From CBDUXT01 sp965371245 (GTDB lineage Bacteria; Planctomycetota; Phycisphaerae; UBA1845): DNA of 64,000 nt. The stretch lies in contig CBDUXT010000002.1 in the NCBI GenBank assembly GCA_965371245.1, positions 62,001-126,000 on the forward strand. The letters run 5' to 3'. Positions 8,505 through 16,533 of this stretch are shown here, piece by piece (position 1 is the stretch's first letter; each line of letters starts with the position of its first letter). Under the pieces are notes generated by a model, which made no database searches, was not told where the DNA came from, and saw only the letters and a program-made list of their open reading frames with translations. Made by a program: the position numbers and the translations under genes.

Positions 8505-10100
8505 TCAGCGCCGCAGCACGTACGTAAGGGTCCATCCATCGAGCATGGCCACCAGAACAATGCCGGCCCACATCGTCAGAAGCCCCAGTACATGCGTGTC
8601 GGCGTTATGGCACAGTTGCTTGCCGGCGACGATCCCGACGATGACGAACACCGACGGAACGAAGCTGATGCCGAACGCGGTCATCAGGTGCGATCCGCGG
8701 AACGTGATCCCGAGCACCGCCCCGAGTATCACCAGGACGAACACGCTCACGCTAAATGCCAACCGCTCGTTGATCACGCCGATGATCCGGCGCACCGTTT
8801 TCCCCCGTTCGGCCTCGGCTTCAGCCCGTCGCGCCGCGACCGGCCCGCCTTGGGGATCCGAGCCCTTCACAGGGTTGAGCAGATCGTGGTCGCTGATCGC
8901 GGCGAGCGTTCGGATAATCGCGGGGTCGATGGCGATCGCAGCCAGCGTTTCGCGTTCGCGTTCGATCGTTGTGTCGCCGCTGGTCAGGCGGGCAGCGTAC
9001 AGGTTCACCTTGATCCGGCTGTCGGAGAGTGCCTCGCCGCGGGTGACCTCCAGAACCGCACGCTCCGCCGTGATCCGGCGGTCGAGCCGGTGATCCACCA
9101 CCTCGATGTTGCCGTGGAAATCAATTCCGCCCGCGCGGGGGACAAGTTGTCCGACATCCGCTCGAAGCGTGAAGGCCGGGTCGTCCGCGGGTAGCGTCAG
9201 CGACTTGTCAGCACGCCACCGATCGTGCAACGCCTCGTAGACCATGGCCCGCCCGACCGCCTGCCGCAGCCGCCCCATCTTCTCGCGTACCTCGATCCAG
9301 CGAGTCGGCTCGGCAAGGTACTGAAACAACTCGGTGAGCATCAGGAACTTGATCTTCTGCGGGACAAGCGTGGGAATCTCGTTGGAACTGATGGTCTGCC
9401 GCCGGTCTTCCACGAATTGCTCGGCCTTGCGGTCGTACCAACTGACGTCGAGCGCCACGGCGTGGACCCGCATCGGTTTGCTCTTTGAATCGAACGTAAG
9501 GTGCAGTTCGCGGAACGTTCCGTACCGGATCCACTCGGCCCCCTCCACTTCGATGAACGCCACGCCCTGCAAGACGATGCGGTTGGGGTCGTCGGGATCG
9601 CTGATGGCTCGGTCGGCATACACGCGGTAGTTGTCCCCCACCTTGATCCCGCGCGGCTCGTCGAGCCCCTGCCGGATCATCGACGCGAAGTCGGCGCTGA
9701 CGAACGAGTTCAGGTTCCGAACCATGCTCGGCACAACGTAGCTGGAGAACGCAAAGCTGACCGTTGCCGCCAGCAGAGAGATCATCAGGCTCGGAAGAAA
9801 GAGCACGTGCATGTTGATCCCGCTACTGCGGCAGGCGACGAACTCGTTGTCCGCGCTGAAACGCCCGTACGTGGACGTGGCGCTGAACATGGCCGCCACC
9901 GGGAGCGTCAGGGCGGCGGCGAGCGGCAACACCAGCGCGATCAGCGTCAGAAGCTGACCGGCCGTCACGTCGCCGAGCTTCATCATGTTCAGCACACCGC
10001 CGCCGAGGCCCAAGACGGCGGTTAGCGCCACGGAGGCCATCAGGAACGTCTTGGCCATCTCGCGGAGGATGTAATACTGAAGCGTCCAAACAATCGCCAT
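8505..10100 (-). CDS. LptF/LptG family permease, enlarged periplasmic part (LptF-like)
   Basis: A 531-residue YjgP/YjgQ permease, notably longer than the usual 360 residues. The N-terminal half has the canonical pattern: YYILREMAKTFLMASVALTA, then a second helix pair (LIALVLPLAAALTLPVAAMF), and the ADNEFVACRSSGI cytoplasmic loop that contacts LptB in characterised systems. The C-terminal helices (LAFSVSVFVLVILGAVLG and after) are also present. The extra length lies in the central periplasmic jelly-roll region (residues about 150-400), which contains charged stretches such as REKMGRLRQAVGRAM. Enlarged versions appear to be common in planctomycetes, which is an inference. It is the first gene of a two-gene lptF-lptG operon and is transcribed divergently from the sugar kinase gene. 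No strong Shine-Dalgarno precedes the ATG. Confidence 0.8.
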   Translation of the reverse strand: MAIVWTLQYYILREMAKTFLMASVALTAVLGLGGGVLNMMKLGDVTAGQLLTLIALVLPLAAALTLPVAAMFSATSTYGRFSADNEFVACRSSGINMHVLFLPSLMISLLAATVSFAFSSYVVPSMVRNLNSFVSADFASMIRQGLDEPRGIKVGDNYRVYADRAISDPDDPNRIVLQGVAFIEVEGAEWIRYGTFRELHLTFDSKSKPMRVHAVALDVSWYDRKAEQFVEDRRQTISSNEIPTLVPQKIKFLMLTELFQYLAEPTRWIEVREKMGRLRQAVGRAMVYEALHDRWRADKSLTLPADDPAFTLRADVGQLVPRAGGIDFHGNIEVVDHRLDRRITAERAVLEVTRGEALSDSRIKVNLYAARLTSGDTTIERERETLAAIAIDPAIIRTLAAISDHDLLNPVKGSDPQGGPVAARRAEAEAERGKTVRRIIGVINERLAFSVSVFVLVILGAVLGITFRGSHLMTAFGISFVPSVFVIVGIVAGKQLCHNADTHVLGLLTMWAGIVLVAMLDGWTLTYVLRR

Positions 10101-10357
10101 GGTGCGCTACGTCGAAGAATCCCAGGGATACCGCGCGCCGCCGAGCGGGCTGTTGTCGCCGGTCGCTCGTGGCGAGGCCTTCACGAGCTTCCCTCCCCGT
10201 GCGGCGAAATGGTAAGACCTGCGCACGACTTTTCAACCGCCGACCTCGATAACCTCATCGGAGTCAAGGAAAAGCGTGTGTTGTAAGCCGCGGAACGGCC
10301 GATAGGGAATCTGACGCGGTGGTTGAGGTATGCGCCCCGGCGCGACAGGAGTGACGA

Positions 10358-11971
10358 ATGTCGCTTGGCTTTCAAAGCAAGATTCTCGATCTCCAGGAGC
10401 TGTTGCAGGCCGTGGAGGCGGCGCGGGCGGGCGGCAAAACGGTTGTGCAGTGCCACGGTTGCTTTGACATCGTCCACCCCGGGCATATCCGATACCTCGA
10501 GTTCGCCCGACAGCAGGGTGACGTGCTGATCGTCTCGTTGACGGGCGACTCGGAGATATCCAAGGGATCGCAGCGCCCCTACATTCCGCAGGAGCTTCGT
10601 GCGGAGAACCTGGCGGCGCTGATGTTCGTCGATTATGTGCATATCGATCCCGCGGCGACGGCCGAGGGCATCTTGGAGCGCATCAAGCCGGACGTCTACG
10701 TGAAGGGTCGAGAGTACGAGCGTTCGACTGACCCGGCGTTTCTGGCCGAGAAGGCCGTGGTTGAGAGCCATGGCGGTCGCATCATTTTTTCGAGTGGGGA
10801 GATCGTTTTCAGCTCCAGCGCGTTGATCGAGCACATGCCCCAGAACGACCGGCTGCAGGCGGAGCGTCTTGGGCTGCTCGCCGAACGGCACGACATGACG
10901 CTCAGTTCGTTGGATCGCGTGATCGACGGATTCCGCGACCAACGCGTGTTGGTCGTGGGTGACATCGTCGTGGACCGATACGTCTTCTGTGACGCCTGCG
11001 GCGTGGCCAGCGAATCCCCGATGATGAGCCTGGTGCAGCGGGAAGAGAGCAGCTACGTCGGCGGCGCGGCCATCGTCGCCCGTCATGTCGCCGCCCTTGG
11101 GGGGCACGCGACGCTGCTGAGCGCCGCGGGCAGCGACGAGCGATCGAAGCGGGTCGAGCGGGCACTCGAGGCGGAGGGCGTCGAGTTTCATTTTCTCGAG
11201 TCTCGACCGACCGTCGTGGAAAAGACGCGCTTCTTGGCCGAAGACGTCAAGCTCTTCAAAGTGGACAGCGGGCAGCGCCTCCCGCTCGACTCGGTGGCCG
11301 AGCGCCGGGCGGCGCAGTTTCTCGAGCAGCAGTCACGCCAGGTCGATGCGGTGATTTTCTGCGACTTCGGTTACGGGATGATTACGGGTAGCCTTTTGAG
11401 CCGCGTGCTGCCAACACTCAGGCACAACGCGCCGATTCTCAGCGCGGATGTGAGCGGAGAACGAGCCAACATGCTCGGTTTTCGCCATGTCGACTTGCTG
11501 TGTCCGACGGAGCGTGAGCTTCGTATGACCCTGAACGATCACAACACCGGGCTTTCAGCTACGGCGTGGGACATATTGAACCGAACGCAGGCGAAGCATC
11601 TGTTGGTCACACTCGAGAAGCGCGGCATGGTCGTCTTCGAGCGGCGCAGTCAGGACCGCGGCTCGCCGGACTGGGGCGGTCGGCTCAAGAGTGAGCAGCT
11701 CCCCTCGTTTGCAGAGAACCCGCTTGACCGACTCGGCTGTGGCGACGCGCTGCTGGCTGCCGCGACGATGGCTCTGGCCGGCGGCGCCGACCTGATGAAG
11801 GCGGCCTACCTCGGCAACGTGGCCGCCGCGTTGGAGATTGCCATGTTGGGCAACCAGCCCATCGAGGCTCGCCGGCTCCATGATTGGCTCCGGACTCCGC
11901 GGGCGATGCTTGCCCCGCGCATCGACACCGTCGTATCGTCGCCCCGCGCGGGTGTCCTCATCCCCAGTTAG
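10358..11971 (+). CDS. Cytidylyltransferase-PfkB kinase fusion (HldE-like, reversed domain order)
   Basis: A 537-residue bifunctional protein; the ATG at 10358 has AGGAG six bases upstream. Residues about 28-165 form a nucleotidyltransferase domain with the HPGH signature (40-43), the LTGDSEISKG stretch and VKGREYE. Residues about 180-510 form a PfkB sugar kinase with VLVVGDIVVDRYVF, GGAAIVARHVAALGG, a CPTERELRMT region and the catalytic DRLGCGD motif (D463). E. coli HldE phosphorylates heptose-7-phosphate with an N-terminal kinase and adenylylates with a C-terminal transferase; here the two halves are swapped. A role in ADP-heptose supply for LPS is plausible given the heptosyltransferase and LptFG genes nearby, but another sugar or nucleotide is possible. 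Confidence 0.8.
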   Translation: MSLGFQSKILDLQELLQAVEAARAGGKTVVQCHGCFDIVHPGHIRYLEFARQQGDVLIVSLTGDSEISKGSQRPYIPQELRAENLAALMFVDYVHIDPAATAEGILERIKPDVYVKGREYERSTDPAFLAEKAVVESHGGRIIFSSGEIVFSSSALIEHMPQNDRLQAERLGLLAERHDMTLSSLDRVIDGFRDQRVLVVGDIVVDRYVFCDACGVASESPMMSLVQREESSYVGGAAIVARHVAALGGHATLLSAAGSDERSKRVERALEAEGVEFHFLESRPTVVEKTRFLAEDVKLFKVDSGQRLPLDSVAERRAAQFLEQQSRQVDAVIFCDFGYGMITGSLLSRVLPTLRHNAPILSADVSGERANMLGFRHVDLLCPTERELRMTLNDHNTGLSATAWDILNRTQAKHLLVTLEKRGMVVFERRSQDRGSPDWGGRLKSEQLPSFAENPLDRLGCGDALLAAATMALAGGADLMKAAYLGNVAAALEIAMLGNQPIEARRLHDWLRTPRAMLAPRIDTVVSSPRAGVLIPS

Positions 11972-11989
11972 CGCTTGCTCCAGGCGTAG

Positions 11990-12008
11990 GGTGCGTCCCG
12001 GACGCACC
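11990..12008. terminator. Perfect 9-bp hairpin after the kinase gene
   Basis: GGTGCGTCC and GGACGCACC are separated by one base, 18 bases past the stop codon. It is followed on the plus strand by TCTTCTTTCTC, a pyrimidine-rich but not pure T tract. It could terminate transcription or be a member of the dispersed hairpin elements. The rest of 11972-12499 holds only the possible lipoprotein remnant and the family C palindrome. Confidence 0.45.
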
Positions 12009-12178
12009 TCTTCTTTCTCATTCGCCGGTGCGGCCTTCGAGATCGTCGAAGTGGCGTGGTTTGGGGGACCGAGCGGCGCACAGGCACATCCAATCGATCG
12101 CATACCCCCCGCGGCGCACCCAGTGGCCGCGAGCGCGAGGACGGCCATCGTGATCAAACCGAACCGTCACTTCGTCAT
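12009..12178 (-). pseudogene. Possible broken small lipoprotein gene
   Basis: Read on the minus strand, an AAGGGA Shine-Dalgarno precedes an ATG at 12178, then ACG AAG and a TGA stop at codon 4. After the stop the same frame continues as RFGLITMAVLALAATGCAAG, which looks like a lipoprotein signal with lipobox ATGC. The frame then runs on without a natural end into DNA antisense to the kinase gene, across the hairpin at 11990-12008. This fits a small lipoprotein gene inactivated by a nonsense change and a lost 3' end. Initiation at the internal ATG (12157) would give a signal without positive charges. This is weak evidence from one sequence. Confidence 0.25.
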
Positions 12179-12416
12179 GTTCATCCCTTTGTAGACCGTG
12201 ACTCTCGTTTTCCCGATGCCGCCCGAAAGGCATCTCGCCGCCAGCCACCGACAGGCGCAGTGGCCACGCACAACTCCAGCGCGAACGACGCGAACCTAAC
12301 GATACGAACCTGGAGAGAAATGCCGCGCGTCGCGGTCGCCTCTCGCGGCCAGGACGGGTTCTTACAAGTGCCGGATCGGCGGCGGAGAGGGTGCGGGTTT
12401 CTCCGTACGGCGCGCC

Positions 12417-12442
12417 GAGCCGCGGGCTTCAGCCCGCGCGGA
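12417..12442. repeat. Family C palindrome, copy 1
   Basis: The sequence contains CGCGGGCT-TC-AGCCCGCG flanked by GAGC and CGGA. Twenty-six consecutive bases are identical, in reverse orientation, to 53438-53463. It lies in an otherwise featureless gap, 58 bases beyond the stop of the nucleotidyltransferase gene at 12500. Confidence 0.65.
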
Positions 12443-12499
12443 GCTAGCTGGGTCGAGGCGGTGAAGCGGCATGATGCCCGCGCGAGCCGGTCGAAACCG

Positions 12500-13093
12500 T
12501 CATGGGGCTCCGTCTGAGCCAGACGACGCTTCGATCCCATCTAACCGCTCGCGCAGATCATCCGGCAGGGCATCGCGCACGCCGTCGTCGATCAGGCCGA
12601 CGTCGAGCAGGTCTTGGATGTGTACGCGATCGATGAAGCGGTGGGCCTGAAGCTTCATCTCCACGAGACGGGGCAGGTCGATCACGCGAAAGCCATCGGC
12701 AGCTTCAACCGACTGGTCCGGCTTGGGAGCCGGATGCATGTAGTCGGGTCGCACACGCTCTGAGGCAAAGACGACGCGAACGGCCGTCTTCGGATTCGGC
12801 CGGTGGCGATCGACGAACATGTATACGCCCAGCACTTCCACGGGCGTGAGATCAACCAGCCGAAGCGCGTCCGTGACACGTGCCAGGTCAGTTCGGCGAA
12901 GGAGAACGTCTACGTCCTTGGTCGCTCGGACGGCCGACTCATCGACTCGAGCCACCCAAGCGGCAACCGCGTTGCCGCCGATGATGGCGTAGTCGATGCC
13001 CGCCACGTTGAGCGCCTCGGAAACCTTGAGAAGCAATTGTTCAACGCGATCGACAGCCATGACGTATTTCTTGAATGACGGTTGGACAACCAT
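12500..13093 (-). CDS. Nucleotidyltransferase-fold protein
   Basis: A 197-residue protein with a minimal nucleotidyltransferase fold. The ATG at 13093 (MVVQPSFKKYVMAVDRVEQL) is chosen; upstream in-frame sequence is low in protein character. The core shows AGIDYAIIGGNAVAAWVAR followed by RATKDVDVLLRR, which is the GG-[x]n-DxD pattern of the AbiEii/NTase toxin-like superfamily. A helical region, VIDLPRLVEMKLQAHRFIDRVHIQDLLDVGLID, closes the domain as in that family. Such proteins are often toxin components or standalone housekeeping-unknown enzymes. No antitoxin-like partner is next to it, so a toxin-antitoxin role is not supported here. The neighbouring DNA on both sides is decayed intergenic sequence, suggesting an accessory gene. 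Confidence 0.65.
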   Translation of the reverse strand: MVVQPSFKKYVMAVDRVEQLLLKVSEALNVAGIDYAIIGGNAVAAWVARVDESAVRATKDVDVLLRRTDLARVTDALRLVDLTPVEVLGVYMFVDRHRPNPKTAVRVVFASERVRPDYMHPAPKPDQSVEAADGFRVIDLPRLVEMKLQAHRFIDRVHIQDLLDVGLIDDGVRDALPDDLRERLDGIEASSGSDGAP

Positions 13094-13193
13094 GCGTCCA
13101 TGGTACCCCGCGGCGCGCCCATTTCCAAGCAGGGCAAGGTCGCGGGACTGCTCCGACTGTTGGGCATCCTCAAGCGGGTGCCAACTCGGATGC

Positions 13194-13218
13194 CATGGGC
13201 ACGCTTGCCTAGCCATGC
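13194..13218. repeat. Decayed half-copy of hairpin family B
   Basis: The 25 bases beginning CATGGGCACGCTTGCC match, in reverse, the left arm of the family B element at 32991-33064 at about 19 of 25 positions. It sits in the 335-base gap 13094-13428, in which nothing else is recognised. Confidence 0.35.
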
Positions 13219-13428
13219 GCTTGGGCGCTGTCGAACGACACTTCGCGCATCAATCCGGCCATGGCGGTGGCCGGGCACCGTTACCCGCGTCGGTGCGTCC
13301 CCTACCGCGCGTTCGACGCCGGGTCGGCACAGAACTCATTCTGCATCAGGCGCCGAATCTCTCGAGCGGCTGTGGGTTGAAGTTGCCGCGCAAATCTTCG
13401 TGACGCTTGGAGCTCGGCCGAACGCGCA

Positions 13429-14751
13429 CTACTTCTTTGGTTCGAGCAGCAGTCTTGTGCCCTGCTGATCGGTCAAGTGTTTCTTCGCGGCGGCGGAGAC
13501 CGACGATGGCGTGGACGCCTTAAGAGCCGCAACTAGCGCAGCCCGCCGGTTGCCGTAGCGATAGTCGAAAAGGCCCCATTGCAGACCCAGGTTCCCGAAC
13601 ATCATGGCTTCTGTTACCTGGGGCGGCTTGGATTTCAAGGCCTGGCTCAGGTCCCGCGGCGTGCCTAACTGCATCGACAAACCCCTCGCGAACATGGGAA
13701 TCTGGGTCAGGGCAGCATCATCGGTGAGCTTGCGCACGTGGAACGCGATGCGGTCCTCGACCTGCTTCAGCGACGCGCTCGGCTTGAGAGAGGCGCTGAT
13801 GTAGAAATACGATCCTTCCGGCGTGGCCAAGTCAACCCCGCACAAAACAGCGCCCGTAAGCTCTTTGATGTCGGGGGCCGTGTAGAACTGAGTATTCAGG
13901 AACATGGCGGCGATGAAGAGCGACGCGTAGTCCTGGTGGTCAGTAGCCGGGATCGGAAAGAAGACCATGTAGTGTCGGGCGTCCAGATCCCACGTCGCCC
14001 GGAGTTCGCCGCCAACGGCTACTTGCTTCGTCGCGCGTGGGAGAGCTTTGGCGCCGGAGCGGATCGCGCCGAAGCGCTTCTGGATCTCCGGCTTGACGGC
14101 ATCTACAGGCACGCCGCCGATGACGCATAGCACCACGCGGTCCAGAAGCGCAAAATGCTCGTCGCGATAAGCCTGGGCTTCGCCGAGCTTCGCATTTCGC
14201 AGGTCACCGAGCACGGCCACGTCGGTTCGGCCGTGGCGAAAAACCTTGTTCCACGCCGCCGCCGCCCACTTGTGCGTGTACAAGTTGGCGACCGTGCCGA
14301 TCGCTTCGGACAAGGCTTTGGGAATCTCCTCACGCAGGATCGACTCGGAGAACGCAAGTCCCGAGAGCCACTTGGCTTGTAGATCCAGCCCTTCCCGCCA
14401 GTTGTCGGTCGTTCCCATAAAATCCAAGTGCATGCCGTCGGACATGGTCTCAGCGTTGCGCTCGCGGTAGTCAGTGATGGGGCCTGTGCTACGAAGGGTC
14501 AAGTGTTCTACGAGGTGACTCCACTGCGTTCGTCCGGCTCCGTCGCAGGCCAAACCCAACGGCAGATAGCTGAACGCGGCGAAATGCTTGGCGTTCTCGA
14601 CGTGCAGCACCACCACGCGAATGCCGTTGTCCAGTTTGAACCGCGTGATCGTCGGTGGTCCGGCGCGAGCGGCCGACTGAGTGGCGCCCATTACGGCGAG
14701 TGCCAAGGCCGGCACCAAGGCAGCCGGAATCTTGCGCGATGGAAACTTCAT
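13429..14751 (-). CDS. M16 family zinc peptidase-like exported protein
   Basis: A 440-residue protein with a signal peptide (MKFPSRKIPAALVPALALAV, cleavage near residue 30). The ATG at 14751 has GGAGAG about eight bases upstream, so the longer reading frame from 14967 is not used. Residues 79-83 read HLVEH, the inverted zinc motif HxxEH of insulinase/pitrilysin peptidases; E149 in EIPKALSEAIG could be the third ligand. The length equals one M16 unit (an N- plus C-terminal half domain), as in periplasmic processing peptidases that pair as dimers. No second M16 gene is adjacent. It probably degrades or processes peptides outside the cytoplasm. The lack of a partner leaves open whether it homodimerises. 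Confidence 0.75.
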   Translation of the reverse strand: MKFPSRKIPAALVPALALAVMGATQSAARAGPPTITRFKLDNGIRVVVLHVENAKHFAAFSYLPLGLACDGAGRTQWSHLVEHLTLRSTGPITDYRERNAETMSDGMHLDFMGTTDNWREGLDLQAKWLSGLAFSESILREEIPKALSEAIGTVANLYTHKWAAAAWNKVFRHGRTDVAVLGDLRNAKLGEAQAYRDEHFALLDRVVLCVIGGVPVDAVKPEIQKRFGAIRSGAKALPRATKQVAVGGELRATWDLDARHYMVFFPIPATDHQDYASLFIAAMFLNTQFYTAPDIKELTGAVLCGVDLATPEGSYFYISASLKPSASLKQVEDRIAFHVRKLTDDAALTQIPMFARGLSMQLGTPRDLSQALKSKPPQVTEAMMFGNLGLQWGLFDYRYGNRRAALVAALKASTPSSVSAAAKKHLTDQQGTRLLLEPKK

Positions 14752-14997
14752 AGGAAACTCTCCATTCAAGCCAGGATCGCCCGTTCTCGCGGACCTCGGT
14801 CGAGATTCTACCGCATGGGGCCACTCGATCCAGACGGGCATCGCCGGTTCTGCCGCGGACCAGCTTCTTCGGCTGCCGAAACCACCGATCTTCCCCTGTT
14901 GACTCAAGAACGATAAGCCCCCCACTTCTTTCCGGGCAGCCGGTGCCGAAGTGTCTACACAAGGCATGGTCGCCCGCGGCTCGGGGCGCTGCTCCCG

Positions 14998-16239
14998 TCA
15001 CTCTCCATACTGGCCAATGATCTCTTCTTTGCTCTTTCCCAGTATCCCGTACTTGCCGCCGACCTTGGTGAAGGCCTCGATGGCGCGGTCGATGTGGGCG
15101 GTTTCGTGGCCGGCGGACAGTTGTACTCGGATACGGGAAAGACCCTTCGCGACGACCGGGAAGTAGAAGCCGATGACGTAGACGCCTTCGGCATACAGAT
15201 CGCGGGCGATGTCCTGCGAGAGCTTGGCGTTGTAGAGCATGATGGGCACGATGGGGTGTTCACCGGGGGTGATGTCGAAGCCGGCCTCGGTCATGCCTTG
15301 CCGAAAGCGCTTCGTGTTGGCTTCGAGCTTGTCGCGCAGCTCGGTGGTCTCGCTGAGAAGGTCGATCACCGCGATCGAGGCCTTGGCGACCACCGGTGAA
15401 ATCGTGTTGGAGAACAGGTAAGGGCGCGAACGCTGGCGGAGCAGGTCGATGATCTCCTTTCGGCCCGCGGTAAAGCCCCCGGACGAGCCGCCCAGCGCCT
15501 TGCCCAGTGTCGAGGTGATGACATCCACGCGACCCTGCGCGCCGCAGTGCTCGGCGGACCCGCGCCCCGTCTTGCCCATGAAGCCCGTGCAGTGGCTGTC
15601 ATCGACCATCACCAGGGCGTCGTATCGGTCGGCGAGGTCGCAGATTCTATCGACCTGGGCGACGGTCCCGTCCATGCTGAACGCGCCGTCCGTGGCGATC
15701 ATGCGAAAGCGGGCGGAGCGCGCCTCGTCCAGCTTGGATTCCAGGGCGGCCATGTCGTTGTTGGCGTAGATGTATCGCTTGGCCTTGCAGAGGCGAATGC
15801 CGTCGATGATCGAGGCGTGGTTGAGCTGGTCGGTGATGATGGCGTCGTCGGCCGACAACAGCGGCTCGAACAACCCACCGTTGGCATCGAAGCAGGCGAC
15901 GTAGAGGATGGCGTCGTCCATGCCAAGAAACGCGGCGATCTTGCGTTCGAGCTCTTTGTGAATGTCCTGCGTGCCGCAGATGAAGCGCACGCTGCTCATG
16001 CCATAGCCGTGGGTTCGCAGGGCGTCGTGGGCGGCCTCGATGACTTTCGGGTGCGACGAAAGGCCCAGGTAGTTGTTCGCGCAGAAATTGAGAACGTCGC
16101 GCGGTTGTTGCCCCGTGGGGTAGACCACGCGGATGTCGGCCGCCTGCGGCGTGAGGATCTGCCGTTCCTCTTTGTACAAACCGGCGTCGCGGATTGAGCA
16201 GAGTTCCTGCTGAAGGACGTCTTTCATGGAAGAGAACAT
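14998..16239 (-). CDS. kbl: Glycine C-acetyltransferase (2-amino-3-ketobutyrate CoA ligase)
   Basis: A 413-residue PLP enzyme of the alpha-oxoamine synthase family. It cleaves 2-amino-3-ketobutyrate with CoA into glycine and acetyl-CoA, the second step of threonine breakdown. The ATG at 16239 (MFSSMKDVLQQEL) has AGGAG eight bases upstream. Typical motifs are NFCANNYLGLSSHP, HGYGMSSVRFICGTQ, TDQLNHASIIDGIR, DDSHCTGFMG and the PLP-lysine segment TSTLGKALGG. The length and sequence pattern fit Kbl better than 8-amino-7-oxononanoate or serine palmitoyl synthases. The usual partner, threonine dehydrogenase, is not next to it. The split glycine decarboxylase about 26 kb away could use the glycine produced. 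Confidence 0.9.
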   Translation of the reverse strand: MFSSMKDVLQQELCSIRDAGLYKEERQILTPQAADIRVVYPTGQQPRDVLNFCANNYLGLSSHPKVIEAAHDALRTHGYGMSSVRFICGTQDIHKELERKIAAFLGMDDAILYVACFDANGGLFEPLLSADDAIITDQLNHASIIDGIRLCKAKRYIYANNDMAALESKLDEARSARFRMIATDGAFSMDGTVAQVDRICDLADRYDALVMVDDSHCTGFMGKTGRGSAEHCGAQGRVDVITSTLGKALGGSSGGFTAGRKEIIDLLRQRSRPYLFSNTISPVVAKASIAVIDLLSETTELRDKLEANTKRFRQGMTEAGFDITPGEHPIVPIMLYNAKLSQDIARDLYAEGVYVIGFYFPVVAKGLSRIRVQLSAGHETAHIDRAIEAFTKVGGKYGILGKSKEEIIGQYGE

Positions 16240-16417
16240 GGACGGGCTCCTGGTAAACACACGGCGGGCTCTACGAAACGATGCCCCCCGATAGGGAACG
16301 CGGCCGCGCGACGATTCGCAAACCGGGATCGTGATTATCGTTGCCGGCCATGCGACGGCAAGGCATCCACAGCGGCATCCCGCCGGTGCATGACAAAACC
16401 GGCGACCCGGAAGAACG

Positions 16418-16514
16418 TAGGGCAGGTCGTTGTTCCGCGCAAGCGGAACGTTGACCTGTCATGGGGCGAGGCAGGTGAACCCCCCGGCATGGCCGGGAGA
16501 ACCACCTGCCCTGC
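16418..16514. repeat. Double-hairpin intergenic element (family G)
   Basis: The outer inverted repeat is GTAGGGCAGGT (16418-16428) with ACCTGCCCTGC (16504-16514). It encloses two further palindromes, GTTCCGC-GCAA-GCGGAAC and CCCGGC-AT-GGCCGGG. The element ends 20 bases beyond the stop of the IPTL-CTERM gene, which is read on the minus strand. Confidence 0.6.
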
Positions 16515-16533
16515 GTTGATGCCGCCCAAAGTG

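Noticed and set aside
12056..12517. Plus-strand open frame across the gap after the kinase gene
   Set aside because: Arg/Ser-rich, no ribosome site, and it overlaps the palindrome at 12417-12442. It is typical of chance frames in GC-rich DNA.
12500..13093. Toxin-antitoxin module
   Set aside because: The nucleotidyltransferase has no adjacent antitoxin-like or AbiEi-like gene.
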